Assembly (NCBI GenBank): GCA_964528605.1
Contig: CAZGSV010000009.1
Span: forward strand, 1 to 64,000
Direction: 5' to 3'
Length of the DNA: 64,000 nt
Source: CAZGSV01 sp964528605
GTDB taxonomy: Bacteria > Armatimonadota > Zipacnadia > CAZGSV01
The stretch's first letter is position 1. The number at the start of each line of letters is the position of its first letter. Made by a program: the position numbers and the translations under genes. The notes under the pieces were generated by a model, which was given only the letters and a program-made list of their open reading frames with translations, did no database searches and was not told where the DNA came from. Shown piece after piece: positions 8,983 through 18,837 of this stretch.

Positions 8983-11900
8983 ATGTTTCTCCTCCGCAAT
9001 ATCCCATTGGTGGCGCTCCTTTGGGCGTCGCTGGCGGCCGGCGCTGAGGCCGCCATGGTGCGCACTGTCTTCGACTTCCAGCGCTCCTTCGACCGAGCCA
9101 CCGTCAACAACGCGATGCAAGCGACGGCCGAGGGAAACGCCAAGTCCGGAGTCTTCCAAGGCCGCGCGCTCTTCGAGCACCCGCTCGCCGAGGGCGAAGC
9201 CTCCATCACCTATCAGGTTCTCTTGCCGCAGGTGCCAAGCGGAGCAACCCTGGCCTTTGCCTCTTACGTGGGCCTGCGCTCTGGGGTGCCCTTCAATGAC
9301 CAGGAGAGGCCCTTCGATGGCGTCGCCTTCTCCCTGCTCGTCAACGCCGAGCGGCGCTTCCGCGAGGTGGTCCTTGGCGGCGATCCCCACACCGTGTGGG
9401 CAGACCTCACGCCCCTCGCCGGGCAGCGCGTCACCATCAGCCTCAACACCGACTGCAACGGCCAGTCCAACTGGGACTGGGCTCTCTGGCTCCGGCCCCG
9501 CATCGTCATGGTCAGCGAAGAAACACGACCCGCCCCCTGCGGAGAAATGGTCCTCTTCGAGGCCCGAGGCAAGGCCGGCCTCGACCAAGACGATCCGGTC
9601 CAGGCCCTGGCCGGCGGGCAGGTGCTCGTGGAATGGTGGATGCCCCATAGCCAACTCGCCGACGGCGGCTGGCACCTCGGCATGATCGAATATGCCGCGC
9701 CCAAGGATGAGACGCCCGTGGAGATCGTCGCCGGCCCCGGACTCGAGATCCGGTCAGTCCGCCGCTTGAGCCTGCCGCCTGAGGTCGAGTTCCACGGCAT
9801 CTCCGCCCGCCGGGGCATCATCTGGCCCGGCGACCAGGTCGTTCTCGCGGCCAAGGTGCGCAACGTCGGGCCCAGCCCGCTCCTCCCGCAGGACCGCTGC
9901 CGCGTCGCCGTGCGCCTCCAGGGACCGGCGTCTCTGGAGGGCCCCGCCGAGGCCTCCATCGAGAAGATTGACGCCGGCGGCGAAGCGACGGTCACCTGGA
10001 CCGTTCGCACGCAGCAAGTCGCTGAGCTGCGCGTCCAGGCCGAACTCACCTCTGCCCTCTCCAGCCCCTCACTCGTCCACGAAACCATCTCCGTGCTCCC
10101 CAAGCCGGCCGAGGCGCCACTGGCCGTCGCCGAGGGCCGCCGCATCATCCCCCTTGGCAACGACCTGCTCCTAGAGTCCCCCACGCTGCGCGTGCAGTTG
10201 GTGGGCGATGGGACCGCCTACCACTACGGCCTCGTCTTCGTCGCCCAGGGAAAGACCTACAAGCCGCTCGGCGCCCTTTGGCCGTTGAGCCGCGTTGTCT
10301 ACCAAGGCCGCGACCGCCCGATGACCTGGGTCCTTCGGCCCGACGTGGTCAAGTGCGGGGCGCAGTCCGTGGACCTCGAGCAGACCTTCACCGACGAGCG
10401 CGGAGCCAAGTGGACGGCCTCGCTCCGCTTCCAGTTCGCCGGGCGCGACCCCTTCCTCGAGCCCACCTGGATCGAGACTCGCTACCAACTCTCGGTTGAC
10501 CGCGCGCGTAACCTGCTCCACTTCGCCGGCCCCACTCTCTTGGCCGGCGAGCGCTGCTTCGGCGCCAAGAAGGACTCCGCTCTCTTCCCCGGCCTCGAGG
10601 CCCTCGAGGGCGATGAGCCCTCCTCCAGCACCCGCGACTTCGCGCCCCCCCTAAACCTTCGCTACGTGCCCAACATCTACAAGATTACCATCCCGCTCCT
10701 GGCCGTCTCCGACGGCGAGAGCACCCTGGGCCTGATGTGGGACATGAACCGGCATTGGTCTCCCGGCAACGCCGGCCTCGCTGCCCGCTTCGCCTCGCCC
10801 AACTTCAAGGACGCGCAGGAGAACCATCTCATGGGAGTCTTCGTGCCTACGCCTCCCGAGTCGCTCAGAGAGAACGAGGAACTCGCCTCACATCCCTACG
10901 TGCTCGAGCCCGACAAGCCCGTCACCATCTCCGCGCAGATCCTCGCGGCCCCCGGCAATGCCTTTGCCTCCGTCTGGCAATGGGACTGGCGCCATCACCT
11001 CCCCAACCCTCTGCCTTGGCCTCGTCAGGTCGAGCAGGAACTGGCCCTGTGCCGCAAGGGCTTCATGGAAACCGTTTGGGACCCTGAGACCAAGAAGAAC
11101 CGCCACTGCATAGGCTGGGGCCCAGCCAACGCCCCCGGCTTCGGCACACTGCTCTGGTGGGACTCCCTCGTGACCCGCAACCAGGCCGCTCGCGAGCGGG
11201 CCGTACTCATCGGCGAGCAAACGCTCCGCGAGGCGGGCCCGGGCGGACTTTGGTCCACCGCCAACTGCCACATCATGCGCTGGGAGTTCCCCTTCTACTT
11301 CGGCCGCCTCGACGAGGCCTTCCCCGCCCTCCGCGACCAGGCCAAGGGGCTCCTGGCCTCGCAGGAGGCGGACGGCAGTTGGCGCTTCCATCCCGGAGAG
11401 GGCCGCGAGTCGCTCGGCAAAGCCGGCGACGCCGTCCTCGGCACCTGTGCCGGGCCCGCCTACAACCTCTGGCGCTACGCTCGCCTCACCGGCGACCCGC
11501 AAGCCATCGCTGCCGGCGAGAAGGCCCTCCGCTTCATGCGCCGCTTCCGCGTGCCCAGAGGCGCGCAGGGCTGGGAGTGCCCCCTCTACGAGCCCGACAT
11601 CCTCGCCGCCGCCTACGCCATCCTGGCCTATACCGAGGCCTACAGGGCAACCGGCAATCAGGAGTGGCTGAGGGACGCGGAGTACTGGGCCGAGAGCGGC
11701 CTCCCCTTCATCTACGCCTGGCGCCTCCCCGATAAGCCCGGCATGCTCCACGCCACCATCCCCGTCATCGGCTCAACCTTCTACACCCACTCCTGGCTCG
11801 GCCTGCCGGTCCAGTGGTGCGGCCTGGTCTATGCCTACGGCCTCAACCACCTCGCCGACTGCCCCTCATCGCGCTCCGAGGTCTGGCGCAAGATCGCCCA

Positions 11901-12387
11901 CGGGGTCACCGTGAGCGGCGCCTATCAGCAGTTCGACTTCGACGACGAACGCGCGGGCACCTACCCCGACTCCTACAACCTCTGGACCGGCGCGCGCAAC
12001 GCCGCCTACATCAACCCCGAGGACATAGCCGTCAATCTCCTCGCCCTGCGTGGTCACGACCCCGACATCTCCACGCTTCTCGCCACGGGCCTGCCCGGAG
12101 GCGCGGCGCATGTCTCCTCGGGCGCGCGCGTCCGCTCCGCGGAGATCACGGATGGCCGCCTCGTCGCGCGCCTCCAGTTCTTCCCCGGCGAGACGACCTA
12201 CTCCTTGCTCGCCAACGTGGCCGAGCCGCAAGAGGTCAAGTGGGAGGGCCGCACGCTGCCTAGACTGAACGCGCTCGCCGACGCCGAGGAAGGCTGGGCC
12301 TACAGGGACAGCTTGCTCTTCGTCCGCGAGCGCCACCAGACCCAGGAGGGCGACCTCGAGATCACGCTGCCCGCGCCACCCTCCTAG
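8983..12387 (+). CDS. Large secreted protein, glycoside-hydrolase-like helical C-terminus
   Basis: 1134 residues. A clear signal peptide (MFLLRNIPLVALLWASLAAG) directs export. The N-terminal 250 residues look beta-rich. Around residues 275-370 an immunoglobulin-like region of the CARDB type follows (PGDQVVLAAKVRNVGPSPLL). The last 450 residues are helical with repeated aromatic pairs (GPAYNLWRYARLTGDPQA, AAYAILAYTEAYRATGNQEW), as in alpha/alpha-toroid glycosidases and lyases. No catalytic signature could be identified, so a carbohydrate-related role is inference. ATG 8983 is chosen because the signal peptide begins there; ATG 8971 follows GAGAGG directly and is the alternative. Confidence 0.7.
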   Translation: MFLLRNIPLVALLWASLAAGAEAAMVRTVFDFQRSFDRATVNNAMQATAEGNAKSGVFQGRALFEHPLAEGEASITYQVLLPQVPSGATLAFASYVGLRSGVPFNDQERPFDGVAFSLLVNAERRFREVVLGGDPHTVWADLTPLAGQRVTISLNTDCNGQSNWDWALWLRPRIVMVSEETRPAPCGEMVLFEARGKAGLDQDDPVQALAGGQVLVEWWMPHSQLADGGWHLGMIEYAAPKDETPVEIVAGPGLEIRSVRRLSLPPEVEFHGISARRGIIWPGDQVVLAAKVRNVGPSPLLPQDRCRVAVRLQGPASLEGPAEASIEKIDAGGEATVTWTVRTQQVAELRVQAELTSALSSPSLVHETISVLPKPAEAPLAVAEGRRIIPLGNDLLLESPTLRVQLVGDGTAYHYGLVFVAQGKTYKPLGALWPLSRVVYQGRDRPMTWVLRPDVVKCGAQSVDLEQTFTDERGAKWTASLRFQFAGRDPFLEPTWIETRYQLSVDRARNLLHFAGPTLLAGERCFGAKKDSALFPGLEALEGDEPSSSTRDFAPPLNLRYVPNIYKITIPLLAVSDGESTLGLMWDMNRHWSPGNAGLAARFASPNFKDAQENHLMGVFVPTPPESLRENEELASHPYVLEPDKPVTISAQILAAPGNAFASVWQWDWRHHLPNPLPWPRQVEQELALCRKGFMETVWDPETKKNRHCIGWGPANAPGFGTLLWWDSLVTRNQAARERAVLIGEQTLREAGPGGLWSTANCHIMRWEFPFYFGRLDEAFPALRDQAKGLLASQEADGSWRFHPGEGRESLGKAGDAVLGTCAGPAYNLWRYARLTGDPQAIAAGEKALRFMRRFRVPRGAQGWECPLYEPDILAAAYAILAYTEAYRATGNQEWLRDAEYWAESGLPFIYAWRLPDKPGMLHATIPVIGSTFYTHSWLGLPVQWCGLVYAYGLNHLADCPSSRSEVWRKIAHGVTVSGAYQQFDFDDERAGTYPDSYNLWTGARNAAYINPEDIAVNLLALRGHDPDISTLLATGLPGGAAHVSSGARVRSAEITDGRLVARLQFFPGETTYSLLANVAEPQEVKWEGRTLPRLNALADAEEGWAYRDSLLFVRERHQTQEGDLEITLPAPPS

Positions 12388-12441
12388 CGCCGCCAGGCAC
12401 CCCGCCTGAGCCAGGAGGCCCAGGCATCGCGAGGCCACTCC

Positions 12442-13749
12442 CTACGCCCAAAGCGCGCTCAGCAACTCGGAGGCGGCCTCCAGTATCATCCCCCCCGAGG
12501 CGGGCGCTATCATCAGGCGGCCATAGTAATGGTGCGCCCCCTCCACCTCGTAACCGCCCTCGGGATACGCGCTCTCCGTGGGAACGTAACCGATCACCCC
12601 GTTGCTGTAAGCCGCCACCGCCGTGTGCCGCGCCGGCGAACCCGCCTCGATCTCTAAGGCGTACTCGACGAACACCTCTCCCGAAAGCCCTACCAGCGCC
12701 CCGTCGCCAATCCTGAGCACCTGCACCTCGAAGGGCCCCGGCCCTGCGGGCGCCCTCCCCTCGGCGATCTCCACCATGTGCCCCTCCCAGTCCACATGTG
12801 CCTGACGCATCCCGAGCGTTCTCTCGTCCGCCCCCTGTGCCTTCGCTTCCTCGTACCCCTGCTGGTATCTGGCCAGCGTCGCGCGAGCCTCCTCCGGCGA
12901 GGGAACGATCACCGGCAACTCCAAGCCTTTCGACCGCGCCGCCAAGCGCGTTTCCGCTCCGGTCTCCGTGCTCTCCGCCGCCTTCAGGACCTCCGTGCCC
13001 AGAATGGTTCCCAAGCGCCGGGCATCCTCAAAGGCCCCCCCCACCACCTGAGAGTTGATGTTGCCGCAGCAGCCCTGGGCGAATAGAGCCCGCGTCGGAA
13101 CCTGCGCGCCGCCCTCAACCGTCAGCCGCGCGTAGCCGGGATAGTCGGCCGAGAAGTAAAGGTTGTCCCCGCCCAACACCACCGCGTGTGCCGCGTGCAC
13201 GCCCAGCACAAACCGCACCTCCTCCCTGTCCACGCGCAGCACGTCCACAAACGGAGCCACCGGTCCCGCCGGGTTCTGCCCCAGCACCATCGCCGACTTG
13301 GCCCATTCCCGCCGGTTGATGCCTATCTGCACCTCCCCGCGCCCCCAACCCAGACGCGCCGGCGCCAGATTCTCCGCTGCCATCTGCACTGCATCCGCGC
13401 ACTTCCGCAGGAGAACGTCCAGATACGCCGGGTCCGGCTCGCCCATCCCTCGCAGGTGCATCGAGGCCGGGCCTGAGTGAGTGTGCGAGCAGGAAATCAT
13501 CAGCGCCTCGGCCGGGATCGCAACGCGCCTAGCCACGTCGTCGCGCACCTGGGCCACGCTCTCGAAGTCCAGCCCCAGAAGGTCGCAGCAGACAATCGCC
13601 AGGCGCTGACTCTCATGCTCCAGCACCAACGCGCGCGCCTGCAACGGGTCGTGCACCCCGATGGCGCCCGAGCGCCTGCCACCGAACCCGGTCAGTTCCA
13701 CGCCCAGAGGGGGCGTGATGTCGGTGACGGCAAAGCCGGCCTGTAGCAT
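12442..13749 (-). CDS. Neutral/alkaline ceramidase-like hydrolase
   Basis: 435 residues. The N-terminus (GFAVTDITPPLGVELTGFGG) and the metal-binding block LMISCSHTHSGPASMH match the N-terminal domain of neutral/alkaline non-lysosomal ceramidases. Many bacterial members of this family are not proven ceramidases, and this one is short (authentic enzymes have about 650 residues), so the substrate is open. No signal peptide is seen. Start ATG 13749 has GGAGG five bases upstream; the frame opens at 13761. It lies 42 bases behind the NACHT gene on the same strand and converges with the large secreted protein (54-base gap). Confidence 0.8.
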   Translation of the reverse strand: MLQAGFAVTDITPPLGVELTGFGGRRSGAIGVHDPLQARALVLEHESQRLAIVCCDLLGLDFESVAQVRDDVARRVAIPAEALMISCSHTHSGPASMHLRGMGEPDPAYLDVLLRKCADAVQMAAENLAPARLGWGRGEVQIGINRREWAKSAMVLGQNPAGPVAPFVDVLRVDREEVRFVLGVHAAHAVVLGGDNLYFSADYPGYARLTVEGGAQVPTRALFAQGCCGNINSQVVGGAFEDARRLGTILGTEVLKAAESTETGAETRLAARSKGLELPVIVPSPEEARATLARYQQGYEEAKAQGADERTLGMRQAHVDWEGHMVEIAEGRAPAGPGPFEVQVLRIGDGALVGLSGEVFVEYALEIEAGSPARHTAVAAYSNGVIGYVPTESAYPEGGYEVEGAHHYYGRLMIAPASGGMILEAASELLSALWA

Positions 13750-13791
13750 AGGTTCCTCCAACGCTCTCGCGGTCTGTCGCGCCGCCGGCGC

Positions 13792-16119
13792 CTAGTGAAT
13801 GTGAACGGTCGCCTGGTCCGAGCGCAGTCTTGACAGTCTCTGCAAAGTCGCGGCCGCCTCTTCCCGCACGCGCACATTCCGGTCCCGTAGCGCGCCCATG
13901 ATCCGTTGCACTGCCCAGCGATGGCCCAGCGCCGCCAGCGCGCGCAGGGCCATCCAGCGCACCCTCGGGCACGGGTCCTTCAGCGCCACCGTGAGCGGCT
14001 CCACGGTCCGTTTCTCTCCCAGCATCCCCAGGGCGCGCGCCGCCTCCACCCTCACACTGGCGTCCTTGTCTTTCAAAGCGACCACCAGCGGGTCCACCGC
14101 TTCCCTCCACCGCATCCTACCGAGCACTATCGCGCCCGCGCGCCGTATCCGGTGGTCGCGCGACTCCGTCATGTTGTGTATGGCCGCGTCCGCCACCGGC
14201 TGCCCGCCGATGGAGACCAGCAACTCGATCGCGCGGTGGCAAAACACGTCGCTCTGGGTCGCCCGCACCAGGTAGTCAACGTTGGCCTCGTTCCAGCTGC
14301 ACTCGTGCAGGTTTCTGGCGACATACAGCCTGATGCCGCCGAACGGGTCCGTCAGGCCGCGGTCCACCATGGGCTCCGCCACGTAAGTGCCGCCCGCTCG
14401 CCGCAGGAAGCGCACCGCCGCCCACCTCAAGGCCCGGTCCTCCTCGTCCAGCAAGCGGGCAATGAACTCGATGGCGCGCGCCGCGCCCCCCCGGCCGAGC
14501 GCCACCAGCGACTGCTCCTGCGCCGCCGTAAGACCCTCTTGCAGAGCCTGACGCAGAACGCCCAGCGCCTGCGTCTCCAAACGCACGTCGCTCACCTGCC
14601 CGCCCACTATGCACGCCACCACCAGCACCGGGTCCTCAGTCGAAGCCAGCACTCGCGTCATCCACGCCAGGCGCTCGCGCGGCGGCAGTATGCCGGTCAG
14701 CAAGATCAGCGCCTCCCACCACCAGGCGCTGTCCTTCACCAGTTGCGCCACCTCCACCTCCGCGTGCCCCTCCGCCAGATACTCCGCCGCGTGGAACTGC
14801 TGGAACTCCCACCTGGCAAAACGGAGATGCCCCTGCTGGCCAACCACGCCGCAACCCGCGTGGGCCAACACCTTGCAGGCCACCCCCGCCCGCACCAGGC
14901 GCCGCGCCTGCTCTTCGCCCCCGGGGCCGCGTGCCGACAGTTCCGCTAGAACCCGCTCGCGCGCCTCCGCTGTCAGGTGCGCGCGATTCATCTTGAAGGC
15001 CCATGCGCTCAGCGCCTGCCGCGCCCAAGCCTCGCGCACCACGGAGAGGTCCTCTTCCGTGCCCGCCTCACCCGTGAGGCATTGCAGGTAGGCCGCCATC
15101 ACTCGACCGCGGTTGTCGGACACCTCCGCCGTCTCTCCTTCGCGCTCGCGCAGGCAAGCGAGACGCCAGAGGCTCATGGGGTTGGCCGCCACATCCAGCA
15201 GGCCGCGCGCGGTGATGCGCTCCCATAGCCCCCGTGCCGCCTCGGCCTCCAGATAGGCGTCCAGCAGCGACCGCACCTGCTCGCTCTCCAGAACCGCGAG
15301 TTCCACCACATTCACTTGATCCGCGCCCAACGCATCCACAAACGCGGGCAGCACGTTCCGCTGGCACGCGATCACCATCCTGACCTCGGGAAAGTGCCGC
15401 GCCAGACGGACCAGCGCCTGCGTCACCGCCCCGTGCGGCTCAGCCTCGTCCAGGTTGTCCAACAGCAGCGCCAGCGTCCCCTGCTGCATGTAAGCGCGCG
15501 CCCGCGCCCCCAGACGCCGGCTGGCAGCCGCCAGGCACTCCTCGATGTGCGCCATCGGGCTCGCCTCGCGTCCCTGCTCCCGCGCCTGCACCACCCCCAT
15601 ATCCATGAGTACCGGCAGCCGGAAGGCCGCGCCCGTAAGTTCCTGCCTGGCTGACCGGGCCAGTTTCCCCGCCAGCCAACGAAGCGCTCGGCTCTTCCCA
15701 CTCCCGCTGTCCCCCGTGAGCAGCAGGGGCCGCCGCGCCCGCTCGAAAGCGTCCGTGAGGGTTATGGGCTTCTCGTCCCAGAGAAGGTTGGGCTCTGCCT
15801 CCGCGATCGGAGCGAAGAACTGCGCGCTCGGCTCCCCTTCTCCCAGGACCCGGAGCGCGCGCAGCAAGAGTCGCAGGTAGCGCCGCTCCGCCAGGCCCTG
15901 CCACACGCCCAGCGTCAGCACATCCCAAAAGGTGAAGCCCGCGTGCGGCACAAAGATCACCGCCAGGCCCATCGAGAGCATCAGCAGCGCAATCGGCACT
16001 AGCCGCCCGATTACCTCATGCCCGTAGAAGGGCGGCACCACCAGGTTGACCACCACCCAGACTACCGCCGCATACCACAGCCCCACCCCTAACGCGGCTG
16101 ACAACCAGCGGCTCATCAT
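13792..16119 (-). CDS. Membrane-anchored NACHT-type STAND NTPase with HEAT repeats
   Basis: 775 residues. Two to three membrane helices come first (about residues 5-70), then an NTPase domain with Walker A GDSGSGKSRALRW (about 135-147) and Walker B LALLLDNLDEAEP (about 216-228), a winged-helix/helical part, and a C-terminal run of HEAT/PBS-type repeats (for example EAVDPLVVALKDKDASVRVE then RTVEPLTVALKDPCPRVRW) to the end. NACHT proteins are signal-transducing switches; several bacterial ones act in phage defence, others in regulation. The HEAT region is the likely sensor surface. Start ATG 16119 has GGGGAGGGG upstream; upstream TTG extension is unsupported. It is preceded by an FHA gene (113-base gap). 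Confidence 0.82.
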   Translation of the reverse strand: MMSRWLSAALGVGLWYAAVVWVVVNLVVPPFYGHEVIGRLVPIALLMLSMGLAVIFVPHAGFTFWDVLTLGVWQGLAERRYLRLLLRALRVLGEGEPSAQFFAPIAEAEPNLLWDEKPITLTDAFERARRPLLLTGDSGSGKSRALRWLAGKLARSARQELTGAAFRLPVLMDMGVVQAREQGREASPMAHIEECLAAASRRLGARARAYMQQGTLALLLDNLDEAEPHGAVTQALVRLARHFPEVRMVIACQRNVLPAFVDALGADQVNVVELAVLESEQVRSLLDAYLEAEAARGLWERITARGLLDVAANPMSLWRLACLREREGETAEVSDNRGRVMAAYLQCLTGEAGTEEDLSVVREAWARQALSAWAFKMNRAHLTAEARERVLAELSARGPGGEEQARRLVRAGVACKVLAHAGCGVVGQQGHLRFARWEFQQFHAAEYLAEGHAEVEVAQLVKDSAWWWEALILLTGILPPRERLAWMTRVLASTEDPVLVVACIVGGQVSDVRLETQALGVLRQALQEGLTAAQEQSLVALGRGGAARAIEFIARLLDEEDRALRWAAVRFLRRAGGTYVAEPMVDRGLTDPFGGIRLYVARNLHECSWNEANVDYLVRATQSDVFCHRAIELLVSIGGQPVADAAIHNMTESRDHRIRRAGAIVLGRMRWREAVDPLVVALKDKDASVRVEAARALGMLGEKRTVEPLTVALKDPCPRVRWMALRALAALGHRWAVQRIMGALRDRNVRVREEAAATLQRLSRLRSDQATVHIH

Positions 16120-16232
16120 GCCGCGTAACCCCTCCCCGGGCAACGCCGACCGACCGCACGCCCGAGGCTAGTAGCACAACCAATAAGTCCAGGAAGCATG
16201 ATGGGCCTCCGGCGCTTCACTGCAGAGGGCGC

Positions 16233-16643
16233 CTAGAATTGGACCGCCAGTCTCGTCTTCTCACCTACCCCTATCTCTTCTCCGCTCTCCAACTTTACCT
16301 CGGTCAGCGCGGCGATCTCCTCGCCCCGCAACCGCGTCCCGTTCGTGCTCCCCAAGTCCACTAGATAGTAGCCGTCAGCCCGGCGCCGCAACTCGGCGTG
16401 AAAGCGAGAAACTGCATCGTCGCCCGACAGGTCAATGTCCGGGCTGGAACCGCGCTCCGGGTCCGGTCGCCCAATGGTGATGACGTCCTGCTCAAAGGTG
16501 CTCTCGCCCGAAAGGAAACCCATGGAGACCTTGATGGTGATGGCGCCGGCGCCCGTTGGCCTGACGCGCGTACCGCAGTTGGGACACTCGCTCGCCCCCG
16601 CCTCGAGCGGAGCCCCGCACTTGGCGCAAGTGTTGCCAGCCAT
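16233..16643 (-). CDS. Zinc-ribbon plus FHA domain protein
   Basis: 136 residues. Residues 1-28 form a zinc ribbon (CAKCGAPLEAGASECPNCG). Residues 40-136 form an FHA domain with the typical phosphothreonine-pocket residues: IGRP, SRFHAEL and LGSTNGTRL. FHA domains bind phosphothreonine on partner proteins, so a Ser/Thr kinase substrate is expected somewhere in the cell; no kinase gene is visible in this window. Start ATG 16643 is preceded by GGGGAGG and GAAGG. The gene runs ahead of the NACHT NTPase on the same strand and may be part of the same signalling unit. Confidence 0.88.
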   Translation of the reverse strand: MAGNTCAKCGAPLEAGASECPNCGTRVRPTGAGAITIKVSMGFLSGESTFEQDVITIGRPDPERGSSPDIDLSGDDAVSRFHAELRRRADGYYLVDLGSTNGTRLRGEEIAALTEVKLESGEEIGVGEKTRLAVQF

Positions 16644-16793
16644 ACGCCTTCGACCTCCCCGAGCGCAAACGCTCACCGGCCGCCGACGTCACCATGCCGT
16701 ATGACGCCGCCGGCCACCTGCGCATCCCATACCTCCAGCACCTAGCCAGGCTGGCGCTTCACTCCTGCCGCTCACAGGCTACCACAAAACCGG

Positions 16794-17558
16794 TCACTCG
16801 GCAACGCCCTCCCCCCCTGCCGCCCCAACCTCCCGGTAGGACGCTACCAGGGCAACGTAGGCCTCCGTCGCCACCACCGCCGCCGCCCCAGGCGCCAAGA
16901 ACATGGCCAGTGCCGCCGACACCGCCGCCAGCCAGTGAATCCTGGCAGCGAACGGGGCTGCCAGCACCATCAATACGCCCAGCAACAGGCCTCCCACCCC
17001 GGCCGTGAAGCGGAGGTTGTCCAGCACGAGCAAGGCCGCATTCCGCAGCGCCGGGACCAGCCTGGCCCCCCCTGCTAGCCCGGGGCCCGCGTACATCTGC
17101 AGCCCGAGCCAGAAGATGAACAGGTACAGCCAGGCAGCCCCCAGCAAAGCCACCCACAGCGACCGCGCCTGTACGTAGAAGGCCAGATCAACCGCGCCCG
17201 CGCCTGCCACAAAGGCATTCAGGACCAGCCACACCACCGCCCGGCCCCATAGGCGATAAGCGCCGGCCAGCGTGCTTCCGGGGCCGCTCTCCTCCCGCCC
17301 TACCACCAGGTGCGCATGGCTCAGCACCGCCGCCAAGGCCAACGAGAACGCGACACACCCCAGCGCCACCAGCCCCACGGCCCCGCCATCGCCAAGTCTG
17401 TTCCTAGCCAGTAAAGCCGCAAGACCAAAGTACGGCCCGACCCAGAACGCGAAACTCCATCCCGCGCACGCCCACAGCGAATCGTAGATGTCGAAGGCAG
17501 CGCCGCGGAGCACCCGCGCAACTGAGGGCGATGACCTACTCGGGCGCTCGCTCTCCAT
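16794..17558 (-). CDS. Polytopic membrane protein of unknown function
   Basis: 254 residues with about six hydrophobic helices, for example AVGLVALGCVAFSLALAAVL and AAVSAALAMFLAPGAAAVVA. No family motif is recognisable; the size and helix spacing resemble small DUF624/YesL-like or DUF975-like integral membrane proteins, but this is only a resemblance. The start codon is three bases after the stop of the CBS-DUF1385 gene, so the two are almost certainly co-transcribed. Confidence 0.55.
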   Translation of the reverse strand: MESERPSRSSPSVARVLRGAAFDIYDSLWACAGWSFAFWVGPYFGLAALLARNRLGDGGAVGLVALGCVAFSLALAAVLSHAHLVVGREESGPGSTLAGAYRLWGRAVVWLVLNAFVAGAGAVDLAFYVQARSLWVALLGAAWLYLFIFWLGLQMYAGPGLAGGARLVPALRNAALLVLDNLRFTAGVGGLLLGVLMVLAAPFAARIHWLAAVSAALAMFLAPGAAAVVATEAYVALVASYREVGAAGGEGVAE

Positions 17559-17561
17559 CCT

Positions 17562-18725
17562 CTAGCGAGCGACCGTCGCCATGAGCAGCCGCTCGACCAG
17601 ACTCCACACCCCGTAAGCGACCGCCAGCCCTGCGAACACGTGCACCAACCCGGAGAACCATATCCGGCCCAGAATGCTGGGCACCCGCCGCCCGGCCGCA
17701 GCGTACCTCTGCAGCAGCAAGTCGGCCGAGCGGAGCGCGGCTCTCAGGTGCTTCGCCCGGGGCGGCCGCGTTGCGAAGTAACGCTGCGCCAGCGCCCCCA
17801 ACCGCCGAGACCACGGCAGCAGCACCATCGCCAGCAGCGCCCAGCGCCAGTCAAACGGCGGCGTGAGCGCCAACATCACGATCACCAGCACCACCACCAG
17901 GTTGCTGCCGCAGCGCGCGTGCACCCTCGACATCCGAGCGGCCGCCTCGACCGTCAGCGGCTCCCCCCGCTCAATGGCGTGCACCACCATGTGCTCGGCA
18001 GCGTGGTACTGCGAAACGTGGCTCAGGCGCAGCAGCAACAGAATCACCAGCAGCAGTGCAACGAACTGCACCCGCGCCATCCAGGCGTGCGCGGGATGCG
18101 CGAAGGCCCCGCCCTCCGTCCACAGGCTTGCCAGAGCCCCGTGGAAGACCGTATCGCCCAGCCACGACGCGCAGTACACCACAATCCAAGCCAGCCCCGC
18201 CAGAACGCCCATCAGCACCCCGGTCACCACTAGCGTCACGTGGCTCGCCCCTGCCATCGCGGTGCCGCAATGCAGGTGGACGCCGAAGGGCGTGGCCATG
18301 CCGCCCACTCGCGGAGGCCGTAGGTAACGCGACGCCTGCGCCAGCACCTCACGCAGCCGCACGACCCCCAGGTACTCGCCTGCCTCCGTGGCCACCGCGA
18401 AGGTGGTTGCCGGGAACGAGGCTCGAGCCGCGAGCACCTTTCCCACCGTGGCGGGCGCGACTATCACCGGCGCCGGCCGCATCCGCTCCGCTACCCGCTC
18501 ATCGCGCGCGGCGCCAGGGTCGTAGGGCAGGTCCTCCTCCCCGATCATCCCCACCAGCCGGCCGTCCTGCACCACCGGCAAGACGTCAGTCTGGTGCCGG
18601 CACATCAGGGCGACGGCTCTCTCCAGCGGCGCGTAGGGCTCGATGACAGCCGCATCCGTCACCACCGCCGCCGGCGCCTCCATACTCGCGTTCGCAATGA
18701 CCTCGCTGCCGTTACTCAGCCACAT
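17562..18725 (-). CDS. CBS-pair fused to DUF1385 (YqhQ-like) membrane domain
   Basis: 387 residues. Residues about 15-140 read as a CBS pair (LERAVALMCRHQTDVLPVVQDGRLVGMI, then a second half around TFAVATEAGEYLGVVRLREVL). From residue about 145 the protein follows the DUF1385/YqhQ family: RVGGMATPFGVHLHCGTAM, a membrane stretch, then the signature YHAAEHMVVHAIE and RVHARCGSNL. CBS pairs bind adenine nucleotides and gate the attached domain. The usual DUF1385 protein lacks the CBS part, so this is a fusion. ATG 18725 follows AAGGG at seven bases. A possible extended -10 (TGATACACT) lies just upstream on the minus strand. Confidence 0.78.
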   Translation of the reverse strand: MWLSNGSEVIANASMEAPAAVVTDAAVIEPYAPLERAVALMCRHQTDVLPVVQDGRLVGMIGEEDLPYDPGAARDERVAERMRPAPVIVAPATVGKVLAARASFPATTFAVATEAGEYLGVVRLREVLAQASRYLRPPRVGGMATPFGVHLHCGTAMAGASHVTLVVTGVLMGVLAGLAWIVVYCASWLGDTVFHGALASLWTEGGAFAHPAHAWMARVQFVALLLVILLLLRLSHVSQYHAAEHMVVHAIERGEPLTVEAAARMSRVHARCGSNLVVVLVIVMLALTPPFDWRWALLAMVLLPWSRRLGALAQRYFATRPPRAKHLRAALRSADLLLQRYAAAGRRVPSILGRIWFSGLVHVFAGLAVAYGVWSLVERLLMATVAR

Positions 18726-18837
18726 GGCGCTGCCCTTCTCACTCTCCGGGCTAGTGTATCACGAAAGCCCCGGACCGGCTGCGCGCCCCGCGCGGACGCC
18801 GGCTCCCAGCGGGGCTGATGCAGCCCCAACCCGCCTC

